64,000 bases of DNA from Raphanus sativus (lineage: Eukaryota > Streptophyta > Magnoliopsida > Brassicales > Brassicaceae): contig NC_079518.1 in NCBI RefSeq assembly GCF_000801105.2, positions 22,982,800 to 23,046,799 of the forward strand. Direction: 5' to 3'. Of this stretch, positions 35,090 through 47,409 are shown piece by piece (position 1 is the stretch's first letter; each line of letters opens with the position of its first letter). Position numbers and translations under genes: made by a program. The notes beneath the pieces are model-generated. The model was not told the origin of the DNA, made no database searches, and saw only the letters and a program-made list of their open reading frames with translations.

Positions 35090-36464
35090 CAAAAAAAAAG
35101 ATTCATGATGGGTCCGTTCCCATGAGGTACTTTATGTTGTTATACAATCTACTAATTAAAGGTACCAAGGTAGCTTTCATATCATCAATGTTACTTTATC
35201 TTCTTCATAATATATTAGTATGCAAAAATAATTTCTCTTGTACAATGCTTGAGAATAACATCCATTTTGACCAGAATTACTACATGGAGAATCATATTAG
35301 CAAGGTGATCAGCTGAAAGTGGAGGATCTATCTATAAGTTTATATTATACACTTCTTCGAATATGTGAGGCAGTCTTAAAGAATGACAGAAAGGAACTGT
35401 TAAATGGAAGTCACCTGCATGAGGTCAATATCAGTCACTACTCCTTCAAATAGCTAAGATGTGTTGGCTGCAAAGGTTTGATCAGGTATTTTGCGCTTAC
35501 TTTCCTATGTACTTGTTCGTGCTCTTTTTTCAAGAACATAGGATCTTGCAAGTTTTACTGGACTGTTTTTTCTACTGGACTTTATGTTTTCAAAGTTCCA
35601 TATTGTTTGATTCCTTTGTTCAGATCCGATCTACGTATTTGAGAATAACATCCATATTGACCAGAATTACTACATGGAGAATCATATTAGCAAGGTGATC
35701 AGTTGGAAGTGGAGGATCTATCTATAAGTTTATATTATCTACTTCTTCGAATATGTGAGGCAGTCTTAAAGAATGACAGAAAGGAACTGCTAAATGGAAG
35801 TCACATGCTGACATGCACAAGGTCAATATCAGTCACTACTCCTTCAAACAGCTAAGATGTGTTGGCTGCAAAGGTTTGATCAGGTATTTTGCGCTTACTT
35901 TCCTATGTACTTGTTCATACTCTTTTCTCAAGAACATAGGATCTTGCAAGTTCTACTGAACCTCTTTTTTCTACTTGACTTTATGTTTTCAAAGTTTTAT
36001 ATTGTTTGATTCCTTTGTTCCTATAATTTAAGCTTATCTGATTCAACATGTGGGTGTTTTCAACTCCAACCAGCAATGGAAGAGAAGTCGAGTTATACTG
36101 CAAAAACGTGCCTCAGGGTAAGCTATCATTTTCTATAGACTTTTTTTTTATATCCCTCGTCACTAACATTTCTGAAAAAAAAATTTGTGTAAAATTTAGT
36201 GGCAGACCTAGAAGAGCTCTTTGGGAGGCTGTAGACCCAGTGTCAAGAATGCAAAGGCTCTCTTCATCAAGATGTGTTTGTCTTTTCACCAATAATTGAT
36301 TCTGTCCAACTTCATTTTTTTTTCCGATTTATTATTGGTCTTAACAGCCAAGATTGTCCAATATTTTATCGGAGAATGAAAGCACATAAGGACATGGCGT
36401 CAGCAGTGTTGAAAAAAAGGACATGGCCACAGCCAAGCAATAACTCGACCTTTGGAGCTTCTAA
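35090..36464 (+). pseudogene. POLD1-like C-terminal fragment, copy E
   Basis: Like copy A: VLYVVIQSTN near 35128-35157, LENNIHFDQNYYMENHISK, duplicated exon block, GREVELYCKNVPQ (36078-36116) with a GT donor, and SDLEELFGRL-stop with a G for T change just after the acceptor. CQECKGSLHQDV (36247 region), QDCPIFYRRMKAHKDMA and LDLWSF-type end with TAA at 36462-36464 follow. The 37-bp microhomology deletion at the exon start is shared with copy A. Confidence 0.88.
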
Positions 36465-36829
36465 GTTTTTTTGTTGTTTCGACTACATTTTCACATTTTT
36501 CGTTGAACCATAAGAAGGTGACTATTAATTTACAAAATTATGCGTAGCCAACTTTTACAAATACTTTACCTTAAAAAAACTATAAATAACTTCTTTATAA
36601 TCTTTGAATCACAATTAAAAAACTATAAATAACTTCTTTATAACCTCATTAAACATGACATGATATATTGCTTGTTTTGTGATATATCAAATTTGAGGAT
36701 CCAAAACACGGTAAGTTGTAAATAAAGATTTTTTTATCTCAGTTAGAAAATATTTTCCTCTTACTCATTAGAATACTATAATATTATCACATTCTAGGGC
36801 TGAAACATTGTAACAAAAAATTATTCTTA

Positions 36830-37155
36830 AAAGTTTGGGTTACTGGAAAGGTTTCAGTCAAAAAGAAGATATAGATTAAATGAGATATTCTCACTAATGG
36901 TTAGACATAATTAGCGGTAGGCTTAGATTTTGAACAACTTGATGTGAAGATTGTGTTTCTTCACGAAGAGATAAAAAGAGATATACATATATAATTCAGC
37001 CGGATGGTATCCGAGTTTCCGAGATAGAAGACAATGTATGCAAGCTCAAGAGTTGTTTTATGAATTTAAACACTTCCCCAGATAGTGGTACGAGAACTGA
37101 GCATGTTGACCTACATATGAAGTCTTTATGGTTGCTGTGTCTACATCGGTTATTG
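36830..37155 (+). pseudogene. Ty1/copia RT fragment, unit E (front deleted)
   Basis: Starts at the GFSQKEDID block and includes QLDVKIVFLHEEIKKR (about 36935-36980) and EDNVCKLKS. The preceding 200 bp found in the other units are missing. The overlapping antisense ORF of the 60-codon type (about 37621-37804) has a TGG-to-TAG stop near its end. Confidence 0.75.
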
Positions 37156-38544
37156 TGATTTACAAACATTCTTGGGAAAATGATTAATGAGTAGTGAATA
37201 ATTCTCTCTAAAATGTAATAATCATTTACGTTGATTAATAAACCCGTAAACATGAACGAATCCAGATTCCAATAAACAAACCATATGTGCAACTGATTGC
37301 TTACATTTTGTTCTGGAAAGTTGTCTAAGATCCTATATCGTTTTAGAGACAAATAAAATTAAAAACCAGGATAACACCCGAGCCGAGATTAATCTATTAC
37401 ACCAATCAAGAAACCCAAAAAATTGACACATATAGTTTTTTATAGATACGCACTTGTTGAGAGGATGAGAAACTATATAAAAGAGATAGGAAAGGCTTTG
37501 AATTTTTTTTTTGTAAATGCGTCTACAAGAAAGACACATTTTAAGGTCGGAACTTGGAAATGTTGTTGTAACCAAAGATTTGTTATTTCAAAAGAATTTA
37601 TTTATTCATTGATATACAGCAATCGTATCCCTTAAACTAATGTCTTTCCCACTTTCCAAATCGTAGTTATCTAGCTATGAAGAATTAGGATAAGAACCAA
37701 AATGAAAGCCATTGAAAACGTTACTCTTCCATAGCGTGATAATGTTACACTTTCATAATATGATGAGCTTGCAATTAATTGTATAATTAAAATTAAAAAA
37801 GCAGAGATTTGCATTATATCATATACATTAACATTATAAGCGAGGTCCTTCGATAAGCATATACAACATGTACTATGCTAAGAAGCACTTGATTGAAACA
37901 AGCGAGAATCATTTGTAGTATTAAGATAAAAAGGTCGAAACTTCCAACCCATAATCATCGGTTAATACTTTCTAGTTATCTGCATCACAGGACAACCCAT
38001 ATATGTAGTTAAAATGGATTCACATCTGATGAAAAAAGCTTGTATACGTACTTGCTAACTCTTTCGAACCATATCAATGCTTTTATTTCTCACCCGCTTG
38101 AGACTGTGTGCATGAGTTTCAACCAGTGAAGCCTCTCTACACAAGGCCAAAAGCCAATGAAAGCAGAATATTTGTATGGTATGATCGACAAATTTATTTC
38201 TGGATAGAAAGTAGGCTATATATACAATTAAGAACTTAGTTGACAGGAACAAAGAAAAACAATATGTTTAGCAAAGAAAAAACAATATGTGCATATTCTA
38301 CCACCATCCCACGTCTCAGCTTCTCTCACTTCAGCATTGTGAACGAGTTTCAACCATTAATTGATGAAACACTATACAATAGCCAAAGAGAGAGACGCCG
38401 AGATATAGGATGTGGTAAGAGGATCTGTTGACAATCGAAGAATTATAGGCGAAGAGATTGAGTGACTAGAAAAAAATGAGCGACTATATAAAGAGATAGA
38501 AGATGGCTTTAAAAAACAATTTTAACCCTATTTTTAGAAAATCA

Positions 38545-38735
38545 CATTTTAGGGTTGAAAACATTGTAACCAAAGATTTTATTATCTTAATTAGAAGATA
38601 TTCTCATCTTACTCAGTAGAATACAACAATCTTATCACATTATAGGTTGAAACATTGTAACCAAAGATTTTCTTAACTTAATTAGAAGATATTCTTCTGT
38701 CTCATCCCTTGAATTAATGTAAGTGCCGCATCATC
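38545..38735. repeat. 91-bp AT-rich subrepeats at the unit border
   Basis: GTTGAAAACATTGTAACCAA at 38554 and GTTGAAACATTGTAACCAAA at 38646 begin two adjacent copies of a subrepeat (with TTAATTAGAAGATATTCT inside). Two further diverged copies lie at 40345-40530, after the POLD1 module. The POLD1 module is thus bracketed by subrepeat pairs in each unit. Confidence 0.8.
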
Positions 38736-38929
38736 AACTATATCTGAAAATATATGGTTTTATCACCTAAGTTACTAATAAATTAGTTTTTGTTTTCTTC
38801 GATAACTAATTGATTCAAACATATTTTTCGTGCAACATGTTTTGATATGGGTGTCTACTTTAAAATACACAACTAAATGTTAAATTTCAAAGAATATTAA
38901 TGTAAATTTCTGCCATCTCAACTCATGAA

Positions 38930-39941
38930 CTCAAAAAATAAGATCCGATAAGAAACAAAAAAAGATTCATGATCGTACTTTAAGTTGTTATACAATCTAC
39001 TAATTAAGGTGCCAAGTTAGCTTTCATATCATTAACGTTACCTTATCTTCTTCATAATATATTAATATGCAAAAATCATTTCTCTTGTACAGTGCTTATG
39101 AATTTCCAGAAGATCCGATCTACGTGCTTGAGAATAACATCTCTATAGACCATAATTACTACATGGAGAATCATATTAGCAAGGTGATCAGTTGGAAGTG
39201 GAGGATCTATCAAAAAGTTAATTAGATTATCGACTTCTTCGAATGCGTGAGCCAGTCTTAAAAAATGACAAAAAGGAACTGCTAAATGGAAGTCACATGC
39301 TGACATGCACGAGGTCAATATCAGTCACTACTCCTTCAAACAGCTAAGATGTGTTGGCTGCAAAGGTTTGATCAGGTATTTTGCGCTTACTTTCCTATGT
39401 ACATGTTCGTGCTCTTTTTTCAAGAACATAGGATCTTGCAAGTTCTACTTGACTTTATGTTTTCAAAGTTTCATATTGTTTGATTCTTTTGTTCCTATAA
39501 TTTAAGCTTATCTGATTCAACATGTGGGGTGTTTTCAACTCCAACCAGCAATGGAAGAGAAGTCGAGTTATACTGCAAAAACGTGCCTCAGGGTAAGCTA
39601 CCATTTTCTCTAGACTTTTTTTATATCCCTCGTCACTAACATTTCTGAAAAAAGTTTTTTTGTGTAAAATTTAGTGTCAGACCTAGAAGAGCTCTTTGGG
39701 AGGCTGTAGACCCAGTGTCAAGAATGGAAAGGCTCTCTTCATCAAGATGTATTTGTCTTTTCACCAATAATTGATTCTGATCAACTTCATTTTTTTTTTC
39801 CGATTTATTATTGGTCTTAACAGCCAAGATTGTCTAATATTTTATCGGAGAATGAAAGCACATAAGGACATGGCGTCAGCAGTGTTGAAAAAAAAGGACA
39901 TGGCCACAGCCAAGCAATAACTTGACCTTTGGAGCTTCTAA
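38930..39941 (+). pseudogene. POLD1-like C-terminal fragment, copy F (reference)
   Basis: Exon b 39093-39183 (AG before, GT after): YEFPEDPIYVLENNISID then HNYYMENHISK. Exon c from about 39234: LLRMREPVLKN, KELLNGSH, TRSISVTTPSNS, stop, then in another frame QLRCVGCKG. Exon d ends 39592: GREVELYCKNVPQ. Exon e from 39675: VSDLEELFGRL, TAG in place of Trp, TQCQE, then Trp replacing the next Cys, GSLHQD. Exon f from 39824: QDCLIFYRRMKAHKDMA, then KDMATAKQ, TAA, LDLWSF and TAA at 39939-39941. This matches the end of POLD1, including its two C-terminal cysteine motifs and the terminal WSF. Introns are retained, so it was copied from genomic DNA, not reverse-transcribed. Confidence 0.92.
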
Positions 39942-40649
39942 GTTGCGTTGTTGTTTCGACTACATTTTCACATTTTTCGTTGAACCATAAGAAGGTGATT
40001 ATTAATTTACAAAATTATGCGTAGCCAACTTTTACAAATACTTTACCTTAAAAAAACTATGAATAACTTCTTTATAATCTTCAAATCACAATTATTTTAT
40101 TTTTCTTCTACATGTGTGATCATTTTTATTAATAATTTAACAAGTGTATAACCCACAAAGTTCCTAAGCAGATTGATTGGTATGTTTTAGGTTTTATGTA
40201 TATTTGAATAGTGATTCATTCTGCAGATGCAGTAATTTGCCCACATGTATTGTTAAACAGATTGCCCATGCACTTGCACTAACATGCATGCATATGCACC
40301 TCATTTAAACATGACGTGATATATTGCTTGTTTTGTGATATATCACATTTGAGGATCCAAAACACTATAAGTTGTAAATAAAGATTTTTTTTATCTCAGT
40401 TAGAAAATATTTTCCTCTTACTCATTAGAATACTATAATATTATCACATTCTAGGGCTGAAACATTGTAACAAAAAATTATTCTTAACTAAAAGACATTT
40501 TTCTTTCAGTTTAAAAGAACTAGATCTTATTTATAATACAAAAAAAAAAATCTACAGTCCTGAGTCTCAAAAATGGCATGTTGTAATGGGAGACGAAATA
40601 GATCGTGTCTCATGAAAAAAAATCATACTTAACACAAAACATCATATTA

Positions 40650-41060
40650 CCACCAGAAAGAAATGTTACTACAAGTTGGTCTTCATGATTGAAGAGAGAG
40701 CATCAGTGACAGGAGTATTTAAGTATAAAAATTGGGTTACTGGAAAGGTTTCAGTCAAAAAGAAGATATAGATTAAATGAGATATTCTCACTAATGGTTA
40801 GACATAATTAGCGGTAGGCTTAGATTTTGAACAACTTGATGTGAAGATTGTGTTTCTTCACGAAGAGATAAAAAAGAGATATACATATATAATTCAGCCG
40901 GATGGTATCCGAGTTTCCGAGATAGAAGACAATGTATGCAAGCTCAAGAGTTGTTTTATGAATTTAAACAGTTCCCCAGATAGTGGTACAAGAAGTGAGC
41001 ATGTTGACCTACATATGAAGTCTTTATGGTTGCTGTGTCTACATCGGTTATTGTGATTTA
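40650..41060 (+). pseudogene. Ty1/copia reverse transcriptase fragment, unit F
   Basis: KKCYYKLVFMIEE, GVFKYKNW, GFSQKEDID, NEIFSLMVRH, then FEQLDVKIVFLHEEIKKR (40828-40880), QPDGIRV, EDNVCKLKS, in three frames. The copia RT motifs appear in the right order. No LTR found. Confidence 0.8.
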
Positions 41061-41530
41061 CAAACATTCTTGGGAAAATGATTAATGAGTAGTGATTAAA
41101 TCTCTCTAAAATGTAATAATCATTTACGTTGATTAATAAACCCGTAAACATGAATGAATCCAGATTCCAATAAACAAACCATATGTGCAACTGATTGCTT
41201 ACATTTTGTTCTGGAAAGTTGTCTAAGATCCTATAACGTTTTAGAGACAAATAAAATTAAAAACCAGGATAACACCCGAGCCGAGATTAATCTATTACAC
41301 CAATCAAGAAACCCAAAAAATTGACACAGATAGTTTTTTATAGATACGCACTTGTTGAGAGGATGAGAAACTATATAAAAGAGATAGGAAAGGCTTTGAT
41401 TTTTTTTTTTTGTAAATGCGTCTACAAGAAAGACACATTTTAAGGTCGGAACTTGGAAATGTTGTTGTAACCAAAGATTTGTTATTTCAAAAGAATTTAT
41501 TTATTCATTGATATACGACAATCGTATCCC

Positions 41531-41713
41531 TTAAACTAATGTCTTTCCCACTTTCCAAATCGTAGTTATCCAGCTATGAAGAATTAGGATAAGAACCAAA
41601 ATGAAAGCCATTGAAAACGTTACTCTTCCATAGCGTGATGATGTTACACTTTCATAATATGATGAGCTTGCAATTAATTGTATACTTAAAATTAAAAAAG
41701 CAGAGATTTGCAT
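41531..41713 (-). CDS. Unidentified conserved 60-codon ORF, unit F
   Basis: Identical in layout to 14660-14842; sequence begins MQISAFLILSIQLIASSSYY. Two hydrophobic segments, no recognised domain. Low confidence that it is expressed. Confidence 0.3.
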   Translation of the reverse strand: MQISAFLILSIQLIASSSYYESVTSSRYGRVTFSMAFILVLILILHSWITTIWKVGKTLV

Positions 41714-42859
41714 TATATCATATACATTAACATTATAAGCGAGGTCCTTCGATAAGCATATACAACATGTACTATGCTAAGAAGCACTTGATTGAAACAA
41801 GCGAGAATCATTTGTAGTATTAAGATTAAAAGGTTCGAAACTTCCAACCCATAATCATCGGTTAATACTTTCTAGTTATCTGCATCACAGGACAACCCAT
41901 ATATGTAGTTAAAATGGATTCACATCTGATGAACAAAGCTTGTATACGTACTTGCTAACTCTTTCGAACCATATCAATGCTTTTATTTCTCACCCGCTTG
42001 AGACTGTGTGCATGAGTTTCAACCAGTGAAGCCTCTCTACACAAGGCCAAAAGCCAATGAAAGCAGAATATTTGTATGGTATGATCGACAAATTTATTTC
42101 TGGATAGAAAGTAGGCTATATATACAATTAAGAACTTAGTTGACAGGAACAAAGAAAAACAATATGTTTAGCAAAAAAAAAACAATATGTGCATATTCTA
42201 CCACCATCCCACGTCTCAGCTTCTCTCACTTCAGCATTGTGAACGAGTTTCAACCATTAATTGATGAAACACTATACAATAGCCAAAGAGAGAGACTCCG
42301 AGATATAGGATGTGGTAAGAGGATCTGTTGACAATCGAAGAATTATAGGCGTAGAGATTGAGTGACTAGAAAAAAATGAGCGACTATATAAAGAGATAGA
42401 AGATGGCTTTAAAAAACAATTTAACCCTATTTTTAGAAAATCACATTTTAGGGTTGAAAACATTGTAACCAAAGATTTTATTATCTTAATTAGAAGATAT
42501 TCTCATCTTACTCAGTAGAATACAACAATCTTATCACATTATAGGTTGAAACATTGTAACCAAAGATTTTCTTAACTTAATTAGAAGATATTCTTCTGTC
42601 TCATCCCTTGAATTAATGTAAGTGCCGCATCATCAACTATATCTGAAAATATATGGTTTTATCACCTAAGTTACTAATAAATTAGTTTTTGTTTTCTTCG
42701 ATAACTAATTGATTCAAACATATTTTTCGTGCAACATGTTTTGATATGGGTGTCTACTTTAAAATACACAACTAAATGTTAAATTTCAAAGAATATTAAT
42801 GTAAATTTCTGCCATCTCAACTCATGAACTCAAAAAATAAGATCCGATAGAAACAAAAA

Positions 42860-43098
42860 AAAGATTCATGATCGTACTTTAAGTTGTTATACAATCTACT
42901 AATTAAGGTGCCAAGTTAGCTTTCATATCATTAACGTTACCTTATCTTCTTCATAATATATTAATATGCAAAAATCATTTCTCTTGTACAGTGCTTATGA
43001 ATTTCCAGAAGATCCGATCTACGTGCTTGAGAATAACATCTCTATAGACCATAATTACTACATGGAGAATCATATTAGCAAGGTGATCAGTTGGAAGT
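42860..43098 (+). pseudogene. POLD1-like fragment, copy G (exons a and b only)
   Basis: Exon b 42992-43082 is open (YEFPEDPIYVLENNISID, HNYYMENHISK). Read-through continues across the deletion junction, giving an artificial 70-codon frame from 42966 to 43178. Exons c to f are deleted. Confidence 0.85.
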
Positions 43099-43519
43099 GC
43101 AGTAATTTGCCCACATGTATTGTTAAACAGATTGCCCATGCACTTGCACTAACATGCATGCATATGCACCTCATTTAAACATGACGTGATATATTGCTTG
43201 TTTTGTGATATATCACATTTGAGGATCCAAACACACTATAAGTTGAAAATAAAGATTTTTTTATCTCAGTTAGAAAATATTTTCCTCTTACTCATTAGAA
43301 TACTATAATATTATCACATTCTAGGGCTGAAACATTGTAACAAAAAATTATTCTTAATTAAAAGACATTTTTCTTTCAGTTTAAAAGAACTAGATCTTAT
43401 TTAGAATAACAAAAAAAAAAAATCTACAGTCCTGAGTCTCAAAAATGGCATGTTGTAATGGGAGACGAAATAGATCGTGTCTCATGAAAAAAATCATACT
43501 TAACACAAAACATCATATT

Positions 43520-43930
43520 ACCACCAGAAAGAAATGTTACTACAAGTTGGTCTTCATGATTGAAGAGAGAGCATCAGTGACAGGAGTATTTAAGTATGAA
43601 AATTGGGTTACTGGAAAGGTTTCAGTCAAAAAGAAGATATAGATTAAATGAGATATTCTCACTAATGGTTAGACATAATTAGCGGTAGGCTTAGATTTTG
43701 AACAACTTGATGTGAAGATTGTGTTTCTTCACGAAGAGATAAAAAAGAGATATACATATATAATTCAGCCGGATGGTATCCGAGTTTCCGAGATAGAAGA
43801 CAATGTATGCAAGCTCAAGAGTTGTTTTATGAATTTAAACAGTTCCCCAGATAGTGGTACAAGAAGTGAGCATGTTGACCTACATATGAAGTCTTTATGG
43901 TTGCTGTGTCTACATCGGTTATTGTGATTT
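43520..43930 (+). pseudogene. Ty1/copia reverse transcriptase fragment, unit G
   Basis: As in F, with KYENW in place of KYKNW (shared with H). QLDVKIVFLHEEIKKR at about 43700-43752. Confidence 0.78.
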
Positions 43931-44400
43931 ACAAACATTCTTGGGAAAATGATTAATGAGTAGTGATTAATTCTCTCTAAAATGTAATAATCATTTACGT
44001 TGATAATAAACCCGTAAACATGAATGAATCCAGATTCCAATAAACAAACCATATGTGCAACTGATTGCTTACATTTTGTTCTGGAAAGTTGTCTAAGTTC
44101 CTATAACGTTTTAGAGACAAATAAAATTAAAAACCAGGATAACACCCGAGCCGAGATTAATCTATTACACCAATCAAGAAACCCAAAAAATTGACACAGA
44201 TAGTTTTTTATAGATACGCACTTGTTGAGAGGATGAGAAACTATATAAAAGAGATAGGAAAGGCTTTGAATTTTTTTTTTTGTAAATGTGTCTACAAGAA
44301 AGACACATTTTAAGGTCGGAACTTGGAATTGTTGTTGTAAACAAAGATTTGTTATTTCAAAAGAATTTATTTATTCATTGATATACGACAATCGTATCCC

Positions 44401-44583
44401 TTAAACTAATGTCTTTCCCACTTTCCAAATCGTAGTTATCCAGCTATGAAGAATTAGGATAAGAACCAAAATGAAAGCCATTGAAAACGTTACTCTTCCA
44501 TAGCGTGATGATGTTACACTTTCATAATATGATGAGCTTGCAATTAATTGTATACTTAAAATTAAAAAAGCAGAGATTTGCAT
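44401..44583 (-). CDS. Unidentified conserved 60-codon ORF, unit G
   Basis: Same 60 codons as unit F, uninterrupted. Function unknown. Confidence 0.3.
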   Translation of the reverse strand: MQISAFLILSIQLIASSSYYESVTSSRYGRVTFSMAFILVLILILHSWITTIWKVGKTLV

Positions 44584-45699
44584 TATATCATATACATTAA
44601 CATTATAAGCGAGGTCCTTCGATAAGCATATACAACATGTACTATGCTAAGAAGCACTTGATTGAAACAAGCGAGAATCATTTGTAGTATTAAGATTAAA
44701 AGGTTCGAAACTTCCAACCCATAATCATCGGTTAATACTTTCTAGTTATCTGCATCACAGGACAACCCATATATGTAGTTAAAATGGATTCACATCTGAT
44801 GAACAAAGCTTGTATACGTACTTGCTAACTCTTTCGAACCATATCAATGCTTTTATTTCTCACCCGCTTGAGACTGTGTGCATGAGTTTCAACCAGTGAA
44901 GCCTCTCTACACAAGGCCAAAAGCCAATGAAAGCAGAATATTTGTATGGTATGATCGACAAATTTATTTCTGGATAGAAAGTAGGCTATATATACAATTA
45001 AGAACTTAGTTGACAGGAACAAAGAAAAACAATATGTTTAGCAAAGAAAAAACAATATGTGCATATTCTACCACCATCCCACGTCTCAGCTTCTCTCACT
45101 TCAGCATTGTGAACGAGTTTCAACCATTAATTGATGAAACACTATACAATAGCCAAAGAGAGAGACTCCGAGATATAGGATGTGGTAAGAGGATCTGTTG
45201 ACAATCGAAGAATTATAGGCGTAGAGATTGAGTGACTAGAAAAAATGAGCGACTATATAAAGAGATAGAAGATGGCTTTAAAAAACAATTTAACCCTATT
45301 TTTAGAAAATCACATTTTTGGGTTGAAAACATTGTAACCAAAGATTTTATTATCTTAATTAGAAGATATTCTCATCTTACTCAGTAGAATACAACAATCT
45401 TATCACATTATAGGTTGAAACATTGTAACCAAAGATTTTCTTAACTTAATTAGAAGATATTCTTCTGTCTCATCCCTTGAATTAATGTAAGTGCCGCATC
45501 ATCAACTATATCTGAAAATATATGGTTTTATCACCTAAGTTACTAATAAATTAGTTTTTGTTTTCTTCGATAACTAATTGATTCAAACATATTTTTCGTG
45601 CAACATGTTTTGATATGGGTGTCTACTTTAAAATACACAACTAAATGTTAAATTTCAAAGAATATTAATGTAAATTTCTGCCATCTCAACTCATGAACT

Positions 45700-46707
45700 C
45701 AAAAAATAAGATCCGATAAAAAAAAAAAAGATTCATGATCGTACTTTAAGTTGTTATACAATCTACTAATTAAGGTGCCAAGTTAGCTTTCATATCATTA
45801 ACGTTACCTTATCTTCTTCATAATATATTAATATGCAAAAATCATTTCTCTTGTACAGTGCTTATGAATTTCCAGAAGATCCGATCTACGTGCTTGAGAA
45901 TAACATCTCTATAGACCATAATTACTACATGGAGAATCATATTAGCAAGGTGATCAGTTGGAAGTGGAGGATCTATCAATAAGTTAATTAAATTATCGAC
46001 TTCTTCGAATGCGTGAGCCAGTCTTAAAAAATGACAGAAAGGAACTGCTAAATGGAAGTCACATGCTGACATGCACGAGGTCAATATCAGTCACTACTCC
46101 TTCAAACAGCTAAGATGTGTTGGCTGCAAAGGTTTGATCAGGTATTTTGCGCTTACTTTCCTATGTACTTGTTCGTGCTCTTTTTTCAAGAACATAGGAT
46201 CTTGCAAGTTCTACTTGACTTTATGTTTTCAAAGTTTCATATTGTTTGATTCTTTTGTTCCTATAATTTAAGCTTATCTGATTCAACATGTGGGTGTTTT
46301 CAACTCCAACCAGCAATGGAAGAGAAGTCGAGTTATACTGCAAAAACGTGCCTCAGGGTAAGCTACCATTTTCTATAGACTTTTTTTATATCCCTCGTCA
46401 CTAACATTTCTGAAAAAATTTTTTTGTGTAAAATTTAGTGTCAGACCTAGAAGAGCTCTTTGGGAGGCTGTAGACCCAGTGTCAAGAATGGAAAGGCTCT
46501 CTTCATCAAGATGTGTTTGTCTTTTCACCAATAATTGATTCTGATCCAACTTCAGTTTTTTTTTTCCGATTTATTATTGGTCTTAACAGCCAAGATTGTC
46601 TAATATTTTATCGGAGAATGAAAGCACATAAGGACATGGCGTCAGCAGTGTTGAAAAAAAAGGACATGGCCACAGCCAAGCAATAACTTGACCTTTGGAG
46701 CTTCTAA
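45700..46707 (+). pseudogene. POLD1-like C-terminal fragment, copy H
   Basis: Same exon set as F: YEFPEDPIYVLENNISID (from 45861), LLRMREPVLKN, CVGCKG, GREVELYCKNVPQ with GT donor, VSDLEELFGRL-TAG, QDCLIFYRRMKAHKDMA, LDLWSF and TAA at 46705-46707. The Cys-to-Trp change after TQCQE is shared with F. Confidence 0.9.
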
Positions 46708-47409
46708 GTTTTTTTGTTGTTTCGACTACATTTTCACATTTTTCGTTGAACCATAAGAAGGTGATTATTAATTTACAAAATTATGCGTAGCCAACTTTTA
46801 CAAATACTTTACCTTAAAAAAACTATGAATAACTTCTTTATAATCTTCAAATCACAATTATTTTATTTTTCTTCTACATGTGTGATCATTTTTATTAATA
46901 ATTTAACAAGTGTATAACCCACAAAGTTCCTAAGCAGATGATTGGTATGTTTTAGGTTTTATGTATATTTGAATAGTGATTCATTCTGCAGATGCAGTAA
47001 TTTGCCCACATGTATTGTTAAACAGATTGCCCATGCACTTGCACTAACATGCATGCATATGCACCTCATTTAAACATGACGTGATATATTGCTTGTTTTG
47101 TGATATATCACATTTGAGGATCCAAAACACTATAAGTTGAAAATAAAGATTTTTTTTATCTCAGTTAGAAAATATTTTCCTCTTACTCATTAGAATACTA
47201 TAATATTATCACATTCTAGGGCTGAAACATTGTAACAAAAAATTATTCTTAACTAAAAGACATTTTTCTTTCAGTTTAAAAGAACTAGATCTTATTTAGA
47301 ATAACAAAAAAAAAATCTACAGTCCTGAGTCTCAAAAATGGCATGTTGTAATGGGAGACGAAATAGATCGTGTCTCATGAAAAAAATCATACTTAACACA
47401 AAACATCAT

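Larger units (their letters stand above)
34630..38632. repeat. POLD1/copia tandem unit E (4003 bp)
   Basis: Begins right after the Helitron 3' end. It shares the 390-bp internal duplication (35249-35638 and 35639-36040) with unit A, so A and E are the same ancestral unit in the two segmental copies. The front of the copia module is deleted: the text jumps from TTATTCTTAA to AAGTTTGGGTTACTGG at about 36830. Confidence 0.9.
38633..42531. repeat. POLD1/copia tandem unit F (3899 bp), reference unit
   Basis: Complete unit with every module. TATCACATTATAGG start, POLD1 fragment 38930-39941, subrepeats 40345-40530, copia fragment 40650-41060, antisense ORF 41531-41713, conserved non-coding end 41750-42531. 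Nearly identical to H over its whole length. Confidence 0.93.
42532..45400. repeat. POLD1/copia tandem unit G (2869 bp, internal deletion)
   Basis: Identical layout to F except that the text jumps from GTTGGAAGTG to CAGTAATTTGCCC at about 43098-43100. This removes roughly 1030 bp (equivalent to 39199-40229 in F): POLD1 exons c to f and the first filler. A 2-bp TG overlap at the join suggests end joining. Confidence 0.92.

Noticed and set aside
40894..41250. 118-codon minus-strand ORF repeated in most units (also 14022, 36996, 47658, 56461)
   Set aside because: It lies antisense to the copia RT motifs, which are in recognisable order on the plus strand. Its conservation follows from the young age of the repeats.
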